The notes under the pieces are model-generated. The model had not been told where the DNA came from and did no database searches. It was given only the letters and a program-made list of their open reading frames with translations. The translations under genes were made by a program, and so were the position numbers. From positions 9,897,001 through 9,961,000 of the forward strand of contig JAILWY010000018.1 in the NCBI GenBank assembly GCA_022113835.1: a stretch of DNA of 64,000 nt. The letters run 5' to 3'. Shown piece after piece: positions 61,961 through 64,000 of this stretch. Every line of letters starts with the position of its first letter. Within the stretch, counting starts at the first letter, position 1. The stretch is from Atopsyche davidsoni. Taxonomy: Eukaryota > Arthropoda > Insecta > Trichoptera > Hydrobiosidae.

Positions 61961-64000
61961 CTAAATATTTTCTTATTTATTGTAAATATGAATATGGTAC
62001 AAATATAGTTATATAAGGCATTATAGAAGTTACATTATGTAAAATCATTGGAAGCACACATATTTTTAATGTGATTCTAATGTATGTAATGTGCATTTTA
62101 TTTTTAATGATTAAAAAATGTTTTTACCCTTTTAATTTGATTTTTTTTGGGAATTGAAAAACCGTTAGTTCTATTAGCACACATTTAAAAATCTTTAAAA
62201 ACAGTTCTACACATTATTATTTTAACCAAAGATTTTTTTTAGAAAATAAAAAAACAATAATTGCAAATTGCTTCTTACCAGCGATTCCCTTTTTTTTTTA
62301 CAAAATAATTGGGTTTAATTTCTTTTGGACTGTATTAATGCACATCTCAGTAAAGTATAGAGTTTCAAAATGTCATTCCCTGCTTTTTATTTGATAAATT
62401 TACAGCATTTAACTCTGAAGAGCTGTTAAATTTCAAATGGAAAAGCGGGCTACAGCGTCATTACAGCAAGGTTTACTGCATTATGAAATGACTCCATAAG
62501 ATAAATACAATTTTTTAATACCATCAAACCTCGGAAAGAAAGTAATCACGTAACTTAAATATAACATGTATTATATAATTGCAGCCCGAGCGTACCTAGC
62601 AATGTAAGTAGGTAAGTAGTGATGCATGTGTGTACGTTTTGGTAGTGTCCAGGCCCCCTCTGGTCGAGTCCCCCTGTTGTTGCCGTGCCCCTCGCCCCTT
62701 CCGTCCCAATTGTATCCCGTTTATCACCGCTGGCTTTGTGTTTTTTAACACAGATGTATGCGTCCTGTTGCTAGGCGCGCTGCGAGGGGACGCGGGCGAG
62801 GACTCCCGGCGTCACTCGGCGGAGCTCTGACGTGATTTTATGATCAAAATTTATCGCGCACATACATTACTATTTAAATTTATTGCTCTCAGTTATAAAC
62901 GCTGTGCAGTTTGTAGATAAATTTCTCATTGTTGTAAATGTCGAATATCAAAGACGAATTTATTGTTTATCAAACAGTGCTAGAAGTTGATGCTTGTGAA
63001 GTTGAATGTTGATTGTGTGGACTGGCATTGTAACAACAAAGAAACCAGCGATAAAAGTACGCGTACTGTACTGCACCGTAATATACTCAACTACTTTACC
63101 AACGTAGGATATCGTTTTTCTGAAATAGTCTATTTGTGCAATCATCGAATAATTAAAATAATCTCCATGTTAAATATGTCGAGGTACTTCAAGTATAATA
63201 ACTACGTCCGTGCATATGAATCATATTTCACGTATCTAAAACATTTTATTTAAGTGAAATTGTTTTGTATTATTTATTATAACATATACATGAAAAATAG
63301 TTAATAGGGATGAATACAAATTTGTTAGCAAATTTTTTTTGGTCATGCAATACACGCTACAAAACATGTGATGGCAAAAAAAAATAAAAAATATTATAAG
63401 CCTACAAAATATAATATTTCTATGCCCAATTCTTTTTCTGTTTATTTATTTAGTAGAATCCTCTTAAGACCTATAAAATAGTTTAAAAGTGCGTATAATA
63501 AGGAAAATAATAAAAAATATAATAACTTTTACATTATTTATCAATTTCATAATATCGATTAAATATAGCTTTTTACATTAAATATGCTTGCACTATGCGT
63601 ATGTTTCATTCGGTTCAATTTCATATTTTCTTTGACTTCTATGTTAAAAAATATAACAGTATTATTACATTGTAACTTTTCGATCAATCTTTAAATATTT
63701 ATTAAGAATAACATATAAAAATAACAAAAAAAGCCTGAAAAATAATATGGATAACTGCTTGCTTTCACATCATAAATAATGTTTTTATTGACATTGATAA
63801 ATCACAAGTTATTGACAATATTTAATGTTCCAAACATTGTTTATGTCTTTCCATACGGAATAAATTAGATTTCAAGTACATTGCCTGCTCGGGAGTTCAT
63901 ACATTATCCTGTGATTTCTCCCACTCCAGCGGTGTCACTTTTTCAATAGGTTTATCAGTATATTCAGCCCTGCACGAGATTCCTTTCATATTTTTATGTA
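61961..64000. other. AT-rich non-coding DNA with one GC-rich island
   Basis: The block at 62640-62830 is GC-rich, with a TGTTGCTAGGCGCGC sequence near 62766. Its open plus frame (62630-62830) has no domain. The rest is AT-rich without recognisable features to the window end. Confidence 0.5.

Noticed and set aside
1..64000. CRISPR arrays, prophage or bacterial operons
   Set aside because: No regularly spaced direct repeats with unique spacers, no ribosome-binding-site-led gene strings; the sequence is eukaryotic in character.

Overview
The window looks like arthropod, most likely insect, nuclear DNA. It is AT-rich and almost gene-free, with many microsatellites and tRNA-derived (SINE-like) sequences. 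It holds a spliced hAT-type transposase with a GT-AG intron and no bacterial operon structure. I could not fix the order. No host protein-coding gene could be supported: nearly all open frames are short, lack recognisable domains, or are products of tandem repeats or GC-rich islands. The window is best read as a large intergenic region or a very long intron.

The clearest content is mobile DNA. (1) A complete hAT-like DNA transposon occupies 26559-29442. It has 14-bp terminal inverted repeats, an 8-bp target-site duplication and one transposase gene with an 82-bp intron. The gene is damaged by two +1 homopolymer frameshifts and one stop. (2) A composite of three nearly identical copies of a tRNA-derived sequence lies at 30102-31067. 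Two copies are direct, the third is inverted to form a hairpin with 245-bp arms, and the whole is bracketed by a 12-bp direct repeat. (3) A second DNA-transposon-like unit at about 48313-50620 has long degenerate inverted repeats, a TTAA at its left edge, and an exon encoding a YqaJ/lambda-exonuclease-type nuclease core. (4) The minus-strand 3' tail of a non-LTR retrotransposon lies at about 61780-61945. (5) A dispersed repeat occurs at 39096-39191 and 59206-59430; the second copy starts with a perfect 18-bp stem-loop and a GAAAC element resembling Penelope-like or hammerhead-bearing repeats. (6) Weaker SINE-like heads lie near 12440, 19250 and 24103.

Simple repeats include (GGAGAC)16 at 33356, (CCCCCGCG)17 at 37175, a G-rich G-quadruplex-prone tract at 17851, and long AT dinucleotide tracts at 50300, 57800 and 60108.

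The remaining sequence alternates between AT-rich DNA without visible structure and some fifteen islands of 200-900 bp with higher GC. Several islands carry textbook transcription-factor motifs: POU octamers, Sox, CRE, CCAAT, NRF1-type and X-box-like sites. They are candidate regulatory elements, but this rests on composition and motif matches only.
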